From a virus, in IMG/VR virus record IMGVR_UViG_3300044611_001711, positions 1-20,544 of that record: DNA of 20,544 nt; one strand, written 5' to 3'. Below, piece after piece: positions 1 to 7,514 of this stretch. How positions within the stretch are numbered: the stretch's first letter is position 1; every line of letters starts with the position of its first letter. Below the pieces are notes generated by a model. That model ran no database searches and was not told the origin of the DNA. It was given only the letters and a program-made list of their open reading frames with translations. Both the position numbers and the translations under genes were made by a program.

Positions 1-622
1 TGCTAATATCTGTTTGCGCTTGGCCAACATTTGTAACAAGTGTGGCTGATGTTGTTTGTAATGAGTCTATATCATTTTCTGAGTCTGTTAATCTTATATC
101 AAGATTAGAGATATCTGATGCTAAGCCATAAGCCTGCCCCTTAACAAAAGCAGTTGTAGCAATCTTAGTAGAATTATCTGTCAGTATTGCAGTTGGTGCA
201 AGTGGAACACCTGTTAGTGATGGGCTTGCAAGATTTGCTTTATTTGAAAGTTGTGTTGTTACATATGCTACAAAGTTAGTATCATCATTAATGGATGCTG
301 CAAGTTCATTAAGAGTGTTAAGTGCTTCTGGTGCTCCATCGATAAGATTTCCAAGTTGTGAAAGTGGAACATTTCCTGTTGAGTCAAGTTCCGCTACTCC
401 GTTTACTTGTCCCTTAGTTGTTACTGGAACGTAATCGTCAAGGGATCCACCTAGGTCTTCTAGGTTTTTAAAGTAGGAGAGGTCAGACCAGTTATTTACA
501 CCATCGCCAATTTTGAACTGGTTGGTATCAGTCTCAAATCCAATTTCTCCTGCTGCCAAAATTGGATCTGCATCTGTCCATTGTTCTGCAGTTCCTCTGC
601 GCTGTTGCATTCTAGTTGCCAT
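1..622 (-). CDS. Phage tail fibre protein, Mtd-like N-terminus (partial, runs off left edge)
   Basis: The gene starts at 622 (ATG) behind the strong Shine-Dalgarno AAGGAGA and is open to the window edge, giving about 207 residues of N-terminus. Residues 1-45 read MATRMQQRRGTAEQW, then LAAGEIGFETDTNQFKIGDG. This is the signature of the N-terminal domain of the major tropism determinant and many other phage fibres, which attaches the fibre to the virion. Residues around 85-110 carry the fibre motif GAPEALNTLNELAASI, which recurs in the fibre at 1170-2768. The tail of the visible part (SDISNLDIRLTDSENDIDSL) looks like the start of a coiled coil. It is the last visible gene of the minus-strand fibre operon and is likely a host-recognition fibre. 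The receptor-binding C-terminus is outside the window. The family is clear; the exact role is inferred. Confidence 0.85.
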   Translation of the reverse strand, partial: MATRMQQRRGTAEQWTDADPILAAGEIGFETDTNQFKIGDGVNNWSDLSYFKNLEDLGGSLDDYVPVTTKGQVNGVAELDSTGNVPLSQLGNLIDGAPEALNTLNELAASINDDTNFVAYVTTQLSNKANLASPSLTGVPLAPTAILTDNSTKIATTAFVKGQAYGLASDISNLDIRLTDSENDIDSLQTTSATLVTNVGQAQTDIS

Positions 623-672
623 TTATATCTCCTTAGTGGGGCTGCCACTTATTTTATAGTCTTATTATAACA
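623..672 (-). promoter_or_regulatory. Promoter and leader of the Mtd-like fibre gene
   Basis: On the minus strand an extended -10 (TGT-TATAAT, 672-664) lies about 40 bases upstream of the start codon. The predicted leader contains a small hairpin (AGTGG 635-639 with CCACT 645-649 on the plus strand) directly beside the Shine-Dalgarno sequence at 628-634, so folding could tune ribosome access. No convincing -35 was seen. Confidence 0.45.
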
Positions 673-678
673 TCAATT

Positions 679-1134
679 TTAGTTGAAGTTATCTATTACA
701 GTTCCTCCGTCAAAAACAACTGTCCAGGTTGTTGTAGACGGTCCACCAGCATCGATTCCTGATCCCTGTGGTGCATTAAATGTTGACCCATCATAAAATT
801 GAGATACTATGAATCCAGTTCCATCAATTGCGGTATCGTGAATGTGCTGTGGAAGATTTTGTGTGTCGTCAATGGTTGCTTGGGTATACCAAGATCCGTT
901 GTAATAAAAATTAACTCTATTTGTTAGAGTGTCTAGCCACTGTGTTCCATTAGTTGGTGAAGAAGGAGGAGTTGTGCCTACAGCCATAGACCCTGTCACA
1001 GAATCTACATACTCCTTGGTTGCTGCATGTGCTGCAAGAGTTGGTGCTCCTACTGTTACTGCACCGCCGAATGATCCCCCAAGTGAAACTTGAAGTCCAT
1101 TCTTGACCTTAAAGTCTTTTTCTACTGTTGCCAT
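679..1134 (-). CDS. Small phage tail fibre / virion surface protein
   Basis: A 151-residue protein starting at 1134 with Shine-Dalgarno GGAGAAG. Its opening MATVEKDFKVKNGLQV is nearly the same as that of the next fibre (MATVNKDFKIKYGLIV, 1170-2768), so both probably share an attachment peptide. Residues about 25-45 hold APTLAAHAATKEYVDSV, a widespread short fibre repeat. Residues 55-85 hold PPSSPTNGTQWLDTLTNR followed by VNFYYNGSWY, a small beta element common in phage fibres and adhesins. The C-terminus is Gly/Asp/Thr rich and could bind a ligand. It lies between two other fibre genes in the same operon. The fibre assignment is well supported by motifs; the ligand and the position in the virion are unknown. 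Confidence 0.75.
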   Translation of the reverse strand: MATVEKDFKVKNGLQVSLGGSFGGAVTVGAPTLAAHAATKEYVDSVTGSMAVGTTPPSSPTNGTQWLDTLTNRVNFYYNGSWYTQATIDDTQNLPQHIHDTAIDGTGFIVSQFYDGSTFNAPQGSGIDAGGPSTTTWTVVFDGGTVIDNFN

Positions 1135-1169
1135 TTACTTCTCCTTCTTCCAACTATTTTTATTTTTTA

Positions 1170-2768
1170 TTACGCAAGCAATGTTCCAACAACTGTTACA
1201 ACTGAAGTGTTGTTCGCTGTTGTTACACGAAGTCTTACAGTAGTGCCAACTTCAACATAGTCTGCTGTTATTGTCATTAGGGAACCATTAGTTCCAACCA
1301 TTGCATATTCTGTAATTGATATGTTGTTTGAAGAGTCCATGGTTAGAAGAACTTCTGCAACATCTGTGTGTGAGCCTTGTGCTGTCTTTACTAAGAACTT
1401 TGCTGAACGATATTCTGTTCCAAGGAACTCATATGCTGTTACCTGGCTTGCAGTTGCTACTGAAACTGTTGATGCAACCTGCTTAGCAAGTGAGTTAATC
1501 TCAACTGCCGTAAAGTCTGGAACAACTGCTTCAAGAGCATCTACTGCACGAGCATCTGTGAAGTAAAGGTTTCCTGTGCCTTCTGTTAGGTCATCAGTGT
1601 CAGAATCTGCTACACCGTTTTCTGCGGTAATAGTAAGTCCTGAACCTGAGCCAGTGATTGTAATGTTTGTAAGTGAAGCACCAGTCAAAAGATCTGCTGC
1701 TGAAGTCTTAGCACGAGCATCTGTGAAGTATTGGTTTGTTGCACCCTCTTCAATATCGTCTGTGTCAAGATCATTAATTGCATTTGTAGCAAAAGATTCA
1801 GCATTAGTCTGTGCTGTTGAAGCAGAACCTGCTGCATCGTAGTTGATTGCAAGGCCATCTGCGTAGTCTTCTGCTGCTTCTTGTGCTGCTGCTGCTGCAC
1901 CATACATATCGTATGCTGCTGCTGTTGCTGCAACTGCTGCTGTGTTGAAGTCTGATATATCTGCTGCATCAAGACCAATTACGGAAATTGTTGCCCCTGT
2001 AATATCAATGTTTGAACCTGCAGTTAGTGCATCTTGCTTTCCTGCTGCAATACCCTGAAGATCAGAGATAACATCTGGGTTATCCTGAAGTGCTGCTGCC
2101 AACTCATTGAGTGTGTCAAGAAGTTCTGGTGCACCATTTACTAGGTCTGCAACTGCCTGATCTGCATGATCCTCCGCTGCTTGTTGTGCAAGTCCAATTT
2201 CTGTGCTTGTCTTGTATGCTGACCAAACCTCTGTTGAAAGGTTTGATGCATCATTGATTAAAGCATCTGCATAGTCTTCTGCATTTTGCTGTGCAGTTGA
2301 TGCTGATCCTGCTGGATCGTAGTTTGATGCTAGACCATCTGCATAAGACTTAGCATCTGCCTCTGCTGTATCTGCATATGACTGATAAGCAGTTGTGATT
2401 GCTCCTTCACGAGTGTCTGTGTAAGCCTTAGCATCTACTTCTGCTGTGTCAGCGTATGACTGGTAAGCAGATGTAATTGCTGTCTCTCTACCATCTGTGT
2501 ATAGGTTCGCTGCTGTTTCTGCTGCTGCAGCATCTCCTGCTGCATCGTAATAAGCATCTACTGTAGCACGATCAATTGAAAGTTCTCCAGCACCGCTTAC
2601 ATCAAATTCATTTGAAACTGACTTTACAAGTGTTTCTCCGCCAATGAGATCAAGGATGTATTGATCTGATGCATCTTCTGTAAGAACCTGATTTCCGTTT
2701 ACGGTTGCATTTGCACCTTCAACGATCAGGCCATACTTAATTTTAAAATCTTTATTTACTGTTGCCAT
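1170..2768 (-). CDS. Alanine-rich long tail fibre protein with repeats
   Basis: A 532-residue fibre starting at 2768 with Shine-Dalgarno GGAGATA. After the shared N-terminal peptide (MATVNKDFKIKYGLIV), residues 70-340 are low-complexity Ala/Asp/Tyr repeats such as YADTAEADAKSYADGLASNYDPAGSA, typical of long trimeric fibre shafts. The motif GAPELLDTLNELAAAL near residue 215 is shared with the Mtd-like fibre at 1-622. Two copies of a DD-(hydrophobic)-(T/E)EG..N.YFTDARA motif lie near residues 340 and 400. The last 90 residues form a beta module (AYEFLGTEYRSAKFLVKTAQ through VVTVVGTLLA) that is repeated, diverged, at the C-terminus of the next protein upstream (2786-3232). It is probably a structural fibre shaft with a C-terminal tip. 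Confidence 0.85.
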   Translation of the reverse strand: MATVNKDFKIKYGLIVEGANATVNGNQVLTEDASDQYILDLIGGETLVKSVSNEFDVSGAGELSIDRATVDAYYDAAGDAAAAETAANLYTDGRETAITSAYQSYADTAEVDAKAYTDTREGAITTAYQSYADTAEADAKSYADGLASNYDPAGSASTAQQNAEDYADALINDASNLSTEVWSAYKTSTEIGLAQQAAEDHADQAVADLVNGAPELLDTLNELAAALQDNPDVISDLQGIAAGKQDALTAGSNIDITGATISVIGLDAADISDFNTAAVAATAAAYDMYGAAAAAQEAAEDYADGLAINYDAAGSASTAQTNAESFATNAINDLDTDDIEEGATNQYFTDARAKTSAADLLTGASLTNITITGSGSGLTITAENGVADSDTDDLTEGTGNLYFTDARAVDALEAVVPDFTAVEINSLAKQVASTVSVATASQVTAYEFLGTEYRSAKFLVKTAQGSHTDVAEVLLTMDSSNNISITEYAMVGTNGSLMTITADYVEVGTTVRLRVTTANNTSVVTVVGTLLA

Positions 2769-2785
2769 TTTTTATATCTCCTTAG

Positions 2786-3232
2786 TTATGCCTTAAGTCC
2801 AATACGAGCATATCGTGCTGTGACTGGCTTGATCGCAGGATCTGGAGTGACTGTAATAGCCACGGTATTTCCAGTGCGAGAGACATTAATGGTGCCAATA
2901 TTCCCATCATTGTCGATTGTTCCATACTCACTGACAGAAACACCGTCTCCGTCAACAAGAATTGTCATTTCAGTTGCGTAGAACTTGTTGTCCCCTGCTG
3001 AAGTCTTTGATATTGAAATAATATACTTCACCATACGCCAAACTGTAGCATCAAAGTTATCAATAACAGTTACGTTTTCAATACCGTTGATTGTATTTTC
3101 ATTGTTACCTGCTGAACCTAAATCTGTAGACTGAGACACAAGAGTGTCAATGAGATCAACGTAGTCTTCTTGTGTTGGTCTATCGCCAGTCTGGAATTTA
3201 GATTTTACTGCTGCTATAGATATCTTTGCCAT
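2786..3232 (-). CDS. Virion protein with fibre-type beta module
   Basis: A 148-residue protein. Residues 1-35 (MAKISIAAVKSKFQTGDRPTQEDYVDLIDTL) form a conserved N-terminal segment often seen in phage structural proteins, followed by a Gly/Asn linker. Residues 60-148 are a beta-rich module (VWRMVKYIISISKTSAGDNK, then EMTILVDGDG, VSEYGTI, IGTINVSRTGNTVAITVTPD). This lines up with the C-terminus of the fibre at 1170-2768: an AKF/VKY strand, a TE(V/M) strand, ITEY/VSEY, then a Gly-rich turn and RL/AI-VT strands. It is probably a short fibre, tip or adaptor. The gene has no Shine-Dalgarno; TATAAT lies exactly six bases before its ATG, so it may also be expressed from a leaderless transcript. Confidence 0.7.
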   Translation of the reverse strand: MAKISIAAVKSKFQTGDRPTQEDYVDLIDTLVSQSTDLGSAGNNENTINGIENVTVIDNFDATVWRMVKYIISISKTSAGDNKFYATEMTILVDGDGVSVSEYGTIDNDGNIGTINVSRTGNTVAITVTPDPAIKPVTARYARIGLKA

Positions 3233-3247
3233 GATGATATTATAACA
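3233..3247 (-). promoter_or_regulatory. Leaderless-type promoter (TGT-TATAAT-N6-ATG)
   Basis: An extended -10 TGTTATAAT ends six bases before the ATG at 3232, so a transcript would start at or next to the start codon. No ribosome binding site is present in the 21-base gap. No -35 was recognised. Confidence 0.5.
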
Positions 3248-3253
3248 CAGATT

Positions 3254-3484
3254 TTAAAGTATATAATTATTGAATCCAACAATTGCGATTCCAATTGGGG
3301 CTGGGGAGTTTGCTGAATAACTGGGAACCCCTATATTTGTAAAACTTATCCTAAATGGCAAAACCTCATTTATTGCTATAGATCTTTGACCAGTTCCAGA
3401 TACATTTAATATGCCATAGGCAAATGCTGTTGCTAGTTTTGCTGTAGCGCTGGAACTTTTTTTATTTATTTCAACAGATGCCAT
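3254..3484 (-). CDS. Small phage protein of unknown function (76 aa)
   Basis: A 76-residue protein whose ATG overlaps the stop of the preceding gene by one base (TAATG at 3484), so it is probably translated by coupling. It begins MASVEINKKSSSATAKLATAF and continues with a strand-turn pattern ending PIGIAIVGFNNYIL. The N-terminal Ser/Ala/Lys segment is polar and the rest is hydrophobic and beta-like. There is no signal peptide and no Cys. It lies inside a fibre operon, so a minor virion or fibre-associated protein is likely, but this rests on context only. Confidence 0.65.
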   Translation of the reverse strand: MASVEINKKSSSATAKLATAFAYGILNVSGTGQRSIAINEVLPFRISFTNIGVPSYSANSPAPIGIAIVGFNNYIL

Positions 3485-3900
3485 TACAGTGATGTAACAT
3501 CTTCAATAATCTTCATACTGCCCTGGGCTACAGTCCACACTAAGGCTCTTTGGTCTGTAGACAGTTCAATGTCAAAGATGTCTCCTGTTTCGAGAAGTTG
3601 TGACTGCTCAGAAGTTAGTGAAACCGTAAACTCCCCATCATCATCATCTGCATCTGCAGTTGGAATTAATGTTAAAATTAAACTTGCCTGATCAGTTACA
3701 TATCCAGCATTAGACTCAAGTGATGGTCTTTTGATCTGCATAAGAATATCCCAATCTGGAATATTTAGCGGGACCTGTGCATCATCAGTAACATAAACTC
3801 TAAACGATGCTGTGTCACCACTAACAACAGTCCAAACAATAATTGGAGGAGTGTTTCCAACATTGTATGAGCCAGACGATACATTTCTTAAGGTTGCCAT
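3484..3900 (-). CDS. BppU/LtfC-like beta-sandwich virion protein
   Basis: A 138-residue protein. The core reads IVWTVVSGDTASFRVYVTDD, then WDILMQIKRP, a DDDDGEFTVSLT segment and a final FDIELSTDQR..VWTVAQGSMKIIEDVTSL. The layout (a W-x-V-x-x-GD-x-x-x-(F/L)-(R/N) opening strand, a middle strand describing allowed input, and a closing V-x-G-x-(I/M)-x-(V/I) strand ending DVT) matches the small beta-sandwich found at the N-terminus of baseplate upper proteins and LtfC-like phage proteins. Two further genes in this window share it (11656-12000 and 13167-13550). It probably joins fibres to the baseplate or to each other. The gene has no clear Shine-Dalgarno; TGATATAAT lies five bases before the ATG. 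Confidence 0.7.
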   Translation of the reverse strand: MATLRNVSSGSYNVGNTPPIIVWTVVSGDTASFRVYVTDDAQVPLNIPDWDILMQIKRPSLESNAGYVTDQASLILTLIPTADADDDDGEFTVSLTSEQSQLLETGDIFDIELSTDQRALVWTVAQGSMKIIEDVTSL

Positions 3901-3917
3901 AGTTTATTATATCACTC

Positions 3918-4433
3918 TTAGGCTAGTCCAGCCTTAAGTGCCCCCCATGTCCCGTTGCCTTTTGCCTCAACAATAATAATTCCATTTGATGCAGCAGAGG
4001 CTGCATGTGCAACAACTCCAACTGCCCCACCTGCTTGAACATTTGTTAATCCTCCACCAGGTGCAACATACAAAACATCTCCACTAACAAACGATGAGGT
4101 GTTGACTCCTTCTAGTATTCCTGCAACAACTACGATTCCTTCTGCATTATTGGCAATTGATGTTTTTGTTAATCCAAGTATTGGTTTTGTTGTAGATGGA
4201 AGAGATACTGCAATTGTTGTTTTTGTTGTATATCCAGTTGCGTAAACTGGTGTTGCTGCTCCAATTGCTGATCCTGAATTATTAATTACTTGAATCTCAA
4301 AGTATGAGACACCTAGTGGTGGTAAAACCACTTCTAGTTTATCCACAAGTTGCTTGATATCTCCATGAACATTAACTGGATTAGTATCTAGTGGATATGG
4401 TAAATTAAATCTATTTGATGAGCCTGTTGCCAT
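3918..4433 (-). CDS. Virion/fibre protein, first gene of the left minus-strand operon
   Basis: A 171-residue protein. Residues 1-35 (MATGSSNRFNLPYPLDTNPV, then a DIKQLVDKLEVVLPP helix) look like a phage attachment segment. Residues 60-171 are beta and Gly rich: GAATPVYATGYTTKTTIAVS, then FVSGDVLYVAPGGGLTNVQA and GAVGVVAHA...AKGNGTWGALKAGLA. The GD-x-LYV-x-x-GG-x-LT plus GxVG pattern is the kind of small beta-barrel seen in decoration and fibre proteins. Translation has no Shine-Dalgarno and a strong TATAAT lies just upstream, so it is likely the leaderless first gene of the transcript running to position 1. The virion-surface role is inferred from neighbours and composition. Confidence 0.7.
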   Translation of the reverse strand: MATGSSNRFNLPYPLDTNPVNVHGDIKQLVDKLEVVLPPLGVSYFEIQVINNSGSAIGAATPVYATGYTTKTTIAVSLPSTTKPILGLTKTSIANNAEGIVVVAGILEGVNTSSFVSGDVLYVAPGGGLTNVQAGGAVGVVAHAASAASNGIIIVEAKGNGTWGALKAGLA

Positions 4434-4450
4434 AATACTTTATTATACCA
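4434..4450 (-). promoter_or_regulatory. Promoter of the left fibre operon, leaderless type
   Basis: The minus strand reads TGGTATAATAAAGTATTATG, ending in the start codon at 4433-4431. This is an extended -10 (TGG-TATAAT) eight bases from the ATG. The same 20 bases, with one change, precede the first gene of the other structural operon at 13550. It lies back to back with the promoter of the lysozyme-like gene. Confidence 0.65.
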
Positions 4451-4460
4451 CCTTTCAAAG

Positions 4461-4497
4461 TTGACTTTTGGGGAAAATTCATGTTATACTTGGTATA
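4461..4497 (+). promoter_or_regulatory. Sigma-70-type promoter of the lysozyme-like gene, with -10 dyad
   Basis: TTGACT (4461-4466), an 18-base spacer and TATACT (4485-4490) give a near-consensus promoter. The -10 is part of a dyad, TATAC-TTG-GTATA (4485-4497), which resembles the dyads over the -10 of early promoters near 18341, 19381 and 20163. This suggests a common repressor. Confidence 0.75.
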
Positions 4498-4537
4498 GAC
4501 ACCTACCAGGGTGTTATTGTTTTCTAAGGAGGAAACT

Positions 4538-5101
4538 ATGATTAAATTTATCGAAAGAAACAAAGAGATCATTAGCACACTCAGTATCGTGGCACTTGTC
4601 AGTGTATTTTCTAATGCTGCTAATGCTACGCCAGAACTAAGCACGAAGAACAATCTTAGCCTTGAACAGGCTCAGCCGTTGGAAACTACCTCGAAAGAGG
4701 TTTTTTTGGTTTCTAAGGCAAAAAAGTTAGAGAGTTTTGAAAATAAGGTTTCTCTAACTGATTTAGAACTAAAGGAACTGCTTTCGCTAGTAGGCTTCAA
4801 GGGCAAAGACCTTGTAGTTGCTTGGGCAGTGGCTAAAAAGGAGTCAAATGGGCGACCACTGGCTTTTAACGGAAACCACAAGACTGGTGACTCGTCTTAT
4901 GGAATGTTCCAAATAAACATGATAGACAATCTTGGCCCTGATCGTAGAACTAAGTTTGATCTTGAGTCAAATGCTGAACTATTCAATCCCGTCAAGAATG
5001 CAGAGATTGCATACTACATGACAAACGGTGGAGAAGATTGGTCTTCTTGGAAGGGAATTACCCCAAGGACTAAATCTTGGATGGCTAAATTTCCACACTA
5101 A
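4538..5101 (+). CDS. Secreted lysozyme-like (lytic transglycosylase fold) protein, putative endolysin
   Basis: The start is ATG 4538, five bases after AAGGAGG (4526-4532); an in-frame upstream GTG at 4511 is rejected because it precedes that site. The protein has 187 residues. Residues 1-30 form a signal peptide (charged MIKFIERNKE, hydrophobic STLSIVALVSVF, then SNAANA|TPE as a likely cleavage site). Residues 31-75 are a polar linker. Residues 76-187 look like a small lysozyme/SLT-type domain: AVAKKESNGRP with the probable catalytic Glu102, then SYGMFQIN (120-127), the motif that follows the catalytic Glu in transglycosylases, and NPVKNAEIAYYM. It would cut peptidoglycan outside the membrane, either as a Sec-exported endolysin or as a virion enzyme. 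It stands alone on the plus strand with its own promoter and terminator. Confidence 0.85.
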   Translation: MIKFIERNKEIISTLSIVALVSVFSNAANATPELSTKNNLSLEQAQPLETTSKEVFLVSKAKKLESFENKVSLTDLELKELLSLVGFKGKDLVVAWAVAKKESNGRPLAFNGNHKTGDSSYGMFQINMIDNLGPDRRTKFDLESNAELFNPVKNAEIAYYMTNGGEDWSSWKGITPRTKSWMAKFPH

Positions 5102-5144
5102 TATATAAATTTATCGCCCTTTAAAGGCTTTTTAAATTTAAGAT

Positions 5145-5186
5145 AAACCTTTAGGATAGATCTTTTTATTCTAAAGGTTTTTTCTT
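5145..5186 (+). terminator. Rho-independent terminator after the lysozyme-like gene
   Basis: AAACCTTTAG (5145-5154) pairs perfectly with CTAAAGGTTT (5171-5180) across a 16-base loop and runs into TTTCTTTTATTTT. A weaker palindrome, CCTTTAAAGG followed by CTTTTT, lies just before it. The site sits between convergent genes. Confidence 0.75.
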
Positions 5187-5191
5187 TTATT

Positions 5192-5980
5192 TTATTTAAC
5201 ATATTTTTCCTTAAAACTATCTAAAAATATATTTGATAAACCATCGGAATATTTTAGTCCTGGGTGATCTCCATCTCTTGCTATTTCATAGAATGGGTCA
5301 GAGGACTCCTCTTTGTTTTTTGCATTCATAAAAATATCTACATCTTCTAAAAAAACAAAATTTTTAAAATCTAACTTAGAGTATACCTTAGCATCTGCGT
5401 TATTCCATGTTGACCAAATTAATTTAATTCCTGATGCTTCGCAGTATTCCTCTAAAAAGGTTATAGACTTTAGAACTTCAAGCCTTCCCAACTCTAAATG
5501 ACGTCTGTCATAATCAGAATCTATAATAAAATATCTTTTAACAAAATCAACTTTTCTAACAGAGTGTGGCAATAAACAAAATATGGCATCGGGCTTTCCA
5601 AATTCTTTACAGTATAACAATATGTTATAAATGATATTAGACGATACTCCGTTTAAAAACCCTAAAGAAAAATAATCGTCTAGGGTATACAAATCTTTCA
5701 TTTTTTCATAAAGTCTTCCTGACCAGTTTTCTTTATATGGCAGCCCTTCTCCAAAAGTAAATGAGCATCCAGCAAAAAGAATGTGGAATCCTTGATGATC
5801 TTTTACAAAATCACTAGACCTATGTCCATAATTATTTAGAGTGTAGTCCATATTATTTACAGCAGGATCATCACTAACCCTATCTGGAATGTAATCTTCT
5901 CCCCGAGTTTTTTTATACACACGACCTCGCCGCATATTGTAATCTGCTGTTGTAATATTTTGTGTAAAAAAATTAAACAT
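5192..5980 (-). CDS. SGNH/GDSL hydrolase-like protein
   Basis: A 262-residue protein. The segment NNYGHRSSDFV, then FHILFAGCSFTFGEGL (block I, nucleophile Ser73) and FSLGFLNGVSSN (block II Gly107 and a block III Asn) give the SGNH hydrolase pattern. RDGDHPG near residues 235-240 supplies the terminal Asp and His. Members cut ester bonds, for example acetyl groups on cell-wall or surface glycans; the substrate here is unknown. No signal peptide is seen. It is the last gene of the long minus-strand operon and ends the oxygenase/glycosyltransferase cassette. A paralogue lies at 14153-15031. Being in a glycan-handling cassette, it may act on the added sugar, but this is inference. Confidence 0.75.
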   Translation of the reverse strand: MFNFFTQNITTADYNMRRGRVYKKTRGEDYIPDRVSDDPAVNNMDYTLNNYGHRSSDFVKDHQGFHILFAGCSFTFGEGLPYKENWSGRLYEKMKDLYTLDDYFSLGFLNGVSSNIIYNILLYCKEFGKPDAIFCLLPHSVRKVDFVKRYFIIDSDYDRRHLELGRLEVLKSITFLEEYCEASGIKLIWSTWNNADAKVYSKLDFKNFVFLEDVDIFMNAKNKEESSDPFYEIARDGDHPGLKYSDGLSNIFLDSFKEKYVK

Positions 5981-5986
5981 TGATGT

Positions 5987-6550
5987 TTACCAATTTTCTA
6001 AATTCCATTGTGCCTTTGTCATTTTCCCTGTAATTACATCGATGTAACTTGGACCCTTTGTAAAATACCAGTGATCTGGCTCTGCATAATGAAAAAAGAT
6101 CATTGCAACATTTTGAGTTTCTGGGTTTGGAAAGTCTTCTCTCCAATGCATTTGCTCGTTTCCATAATAAGCCAATGCTTGGTTTGGGAATAGGGTATAT
6201 GGTGTATCTTCTACATATAAATCCCAAGGATCATTTTGATAAAGACACAGATCTAAGGTATAAGTGCATGCGTTATCATCTTTGTGTTTGTAAAGGCTTG
6301 CTTTCCCTTCATAGTGTGCAAATAGGGCATATGTTGGCATTAAGGTTTCACTGCTAAAGGCTTTCCTAGCAACATCAACTGTATCTTCAAAGATAGCCTT
6401 AAACTCTTCAGAGTATCCATCCCCTACACAATATCTTCCAAATCTTGGGTCATATGAAAAAGTTTTATAAGAAGATTTCATAGAATTTGTAAAACTATCA
6501 AACGCTTCCCTTTTTAAAACATTTTCAATTATTTTGGGCTCTTGAATCAT
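5987..6550 (-). CDS. 2OG-Fe(II) oxygenase, prolyl-4-hydroxylase-like (copy 1)
   Basis: A 187-residue protein starting at 6550 with Shine-Dalgarno GGAGATA. The double-stranded beta-helix signature is visible: LYKHKDDNACTYTLDLCL carries the HxD iron-binding pair (His89, Asp91), and YYGNEQMHWRED carries the distal His135 with Arg137. The remaining strands read PWDLYVED and NVAMIFFHYAEPDHWYF. Such enzymes use Fe(II), 2-oxoglutarate and oxygen to hydroxylate a substrate; prolyl-4-hydroxylases are the nearest familiar type. It is 187 residues with no extra domain. The paralogue at 7515-8084 shares the HKDDNACTY and EPDHWYF segments. The two flank a glycosyltransferase. The fold is well supported; proline as substrate is inferred. 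Confidence 0.8.
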   Translation of the reverse strand: MIQEPKIIENVLKREAFDSFTNSMKSSYKTFSYDPRFGRYCVGDGYSEEFKAIFEDTVDVARKAFSSETLMPTYALFAHYEGKASLYKHKDDNACTYTLDLCLYQNDPWDLYVEDTPYTLFPNQALAYYGNEQMHWREDFPNPETQNVAMIFFHYAEPDHWYFTKGPSYIDVITGKMTKAQWNLENW

Positions 6551-6584
6551 TTTATCTCCTATATCATACCTTTAGGTGCACATT

Positions 6585-7511
6585 TTAGTTTTTATATATT
6601 GGCTTAATGTAGTCTTTTGATTCAAAGTCAAGGCCCATTTCTTCCTGCAACGCTCTATACTCTTCCATATCATCTTGGAATCCATAAACACCTAAATCTT
6701 CCCCACGAAATAACTGACTAAGCCTAATTCTTGCAGCCTTATCTCTAATTCCCCAAAGTTGGTTGTCAACCCAGTGAAAATCTCTTTTCCCATTATCTCT
6801 GTCATAGTTGGTCCAAATTGCATTTACTGGTGGTGCAACAAGGTTTACACCCTTAACTGATAGCCTAAGTCCCAAACTGATCTCTTCTCCAAGGAAATAT
6901 AAATATGGGTCATAGATAGCCTTTGTAAATGCTTTAACTGATCCAAAAGCAAAATTTGCTGCAAATCCAAAAACTCGATCTCCATATTCAAGATCTTCAA
7001 TATCTTTCCATCTTAGGAGGTAAACACATTCTATGTCATCCCATACTGGAACTACCTTGTGCATAGTTTCGTTATCTAAATTAATCTTGTCTGTTCCAAT
7101 GCCATCTTCATCCCACTCTCTCAAAAATCCGTGTGGGTATTTAGTAAATATATATTCTTCTCCCCATTTTACAGAGCACCTTTCATATTCTTCTATGAGC
7201 ATTGTGTCCCAATTCTTTTTTGCTCTAGAGTGAGAGTCTGTGTGCAAGAAAAATCTATACTTATCAGACAGCAATGAGTTTGCTAAATGTCTTCCAGAGC
7301 AGGCTCCATCTGCAAGTCTATAGTCAATTTTTTGATATGACATCTGGCTTGCTGGAATAAAACTAAAATCAAATGTGCTTTCTGGGTCCTCGTGCGAAAC
7401 TAGAGAAAAAAACAACCTGTCCTTGTGCTCTGCATTTTCATAAAAACTTTTAACTGTATTTATTAAATCTGGATCTCTGTATGCTGCAAGACTAATAAAG
7501 ATTTTATCCAT
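6585..7511 (-). CDS. GlcNAc-transferase-like glycosyltransferase (Skp1-hydroxyproline GT60 type)
   Basis: A 308-residue protein starting at 7511 with Shine-Dalgarno GGGAGATAG. It opens IFISLAAYRDPDLINTVKSF, the typical first motif of the GlcNAc glycosyltransferase family that includes the UDP-GlcNAc:Skp1-hydroxyproline GlcNAc-transferase of Dictyostelium. It continues with CSGRHLANSLLSDKYRFFLH, then TDSH (residues 91-94), the DxH/DxD-like metal and sugar-nucleotide site, followed by WDTML. The second half has GFAANFAFGSVKAF, then FLGEEISLGLRLSVKG, the acceptor/catalytic EE motif of GT-A enzymes. The fold is a cytoplasmic GT-A enzyme. It sits exactly between two 2OG oxygenases and downstream, in the same operon, of a protein with about 67 Thr-Pro units. 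This strongly recalls hydroxylation followed by O-GlcNAc addition. Family call fairly sure; acceptor inferred. Confidence 0.78.
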   Translation of the reverse strand: MDKIFISLAAYRDPDLINTVKSFYENAEHKDRLFFSLVSHEDPESTFDFSFIPASQMSYQKIDYRLADGACSGRHLANSLLSDKYRFFLHTDSHSRAKKNWDTMLIEEYERCSVKWGEEYIFTKYPHGFLREWDEDGIGTDKINLDNETMHKVVPVWDDIECVYLLRWKDIEDLEYGDRVFGFAANFAFGSVKAFTKAIYDPYLYFLGEEISLGLRLSVKGVNLVAPPVNAIWTNYDRDNGKRDFHWVDNQLWGIRDKAARIRLSQLFRGEDLGVYGFQDDMEEYRALQEEMGLDFESKDYIKPIYKN

Positions 7512-7514
7512 GGT

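Noticed and set aside
1-622. A diversity-generating retroelement, suggested by the Mtd-like fibre N-terminus
   Set aside because: No reverse transcriptase or template repeat is visible; the Mtd-like N-terminus alone is common in ordinary fibres, and the C-terminus is outside the window.
1685-1978. Gln/Leu-rich minus-strand frame inside the long fibre
   Set aside because: Out-of-frame reading of Ala-rich fibre codons (GCA/GCT repeats); no start signal of its own.
4411-4653. Minus-strand frame spanning the divergent promoters before the lysozyme-like gene
   Set aside because: It runs through both promoters and the signal peptide region on the opposite strand; no homology-like pattern.
5973-6227. 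84-residue minus-strand frame inside the first oxygenase gene
   Set aside because: Overlaps the oxygenase completely in another frame, with no ribosome site; the oxygenase motifs are clear.
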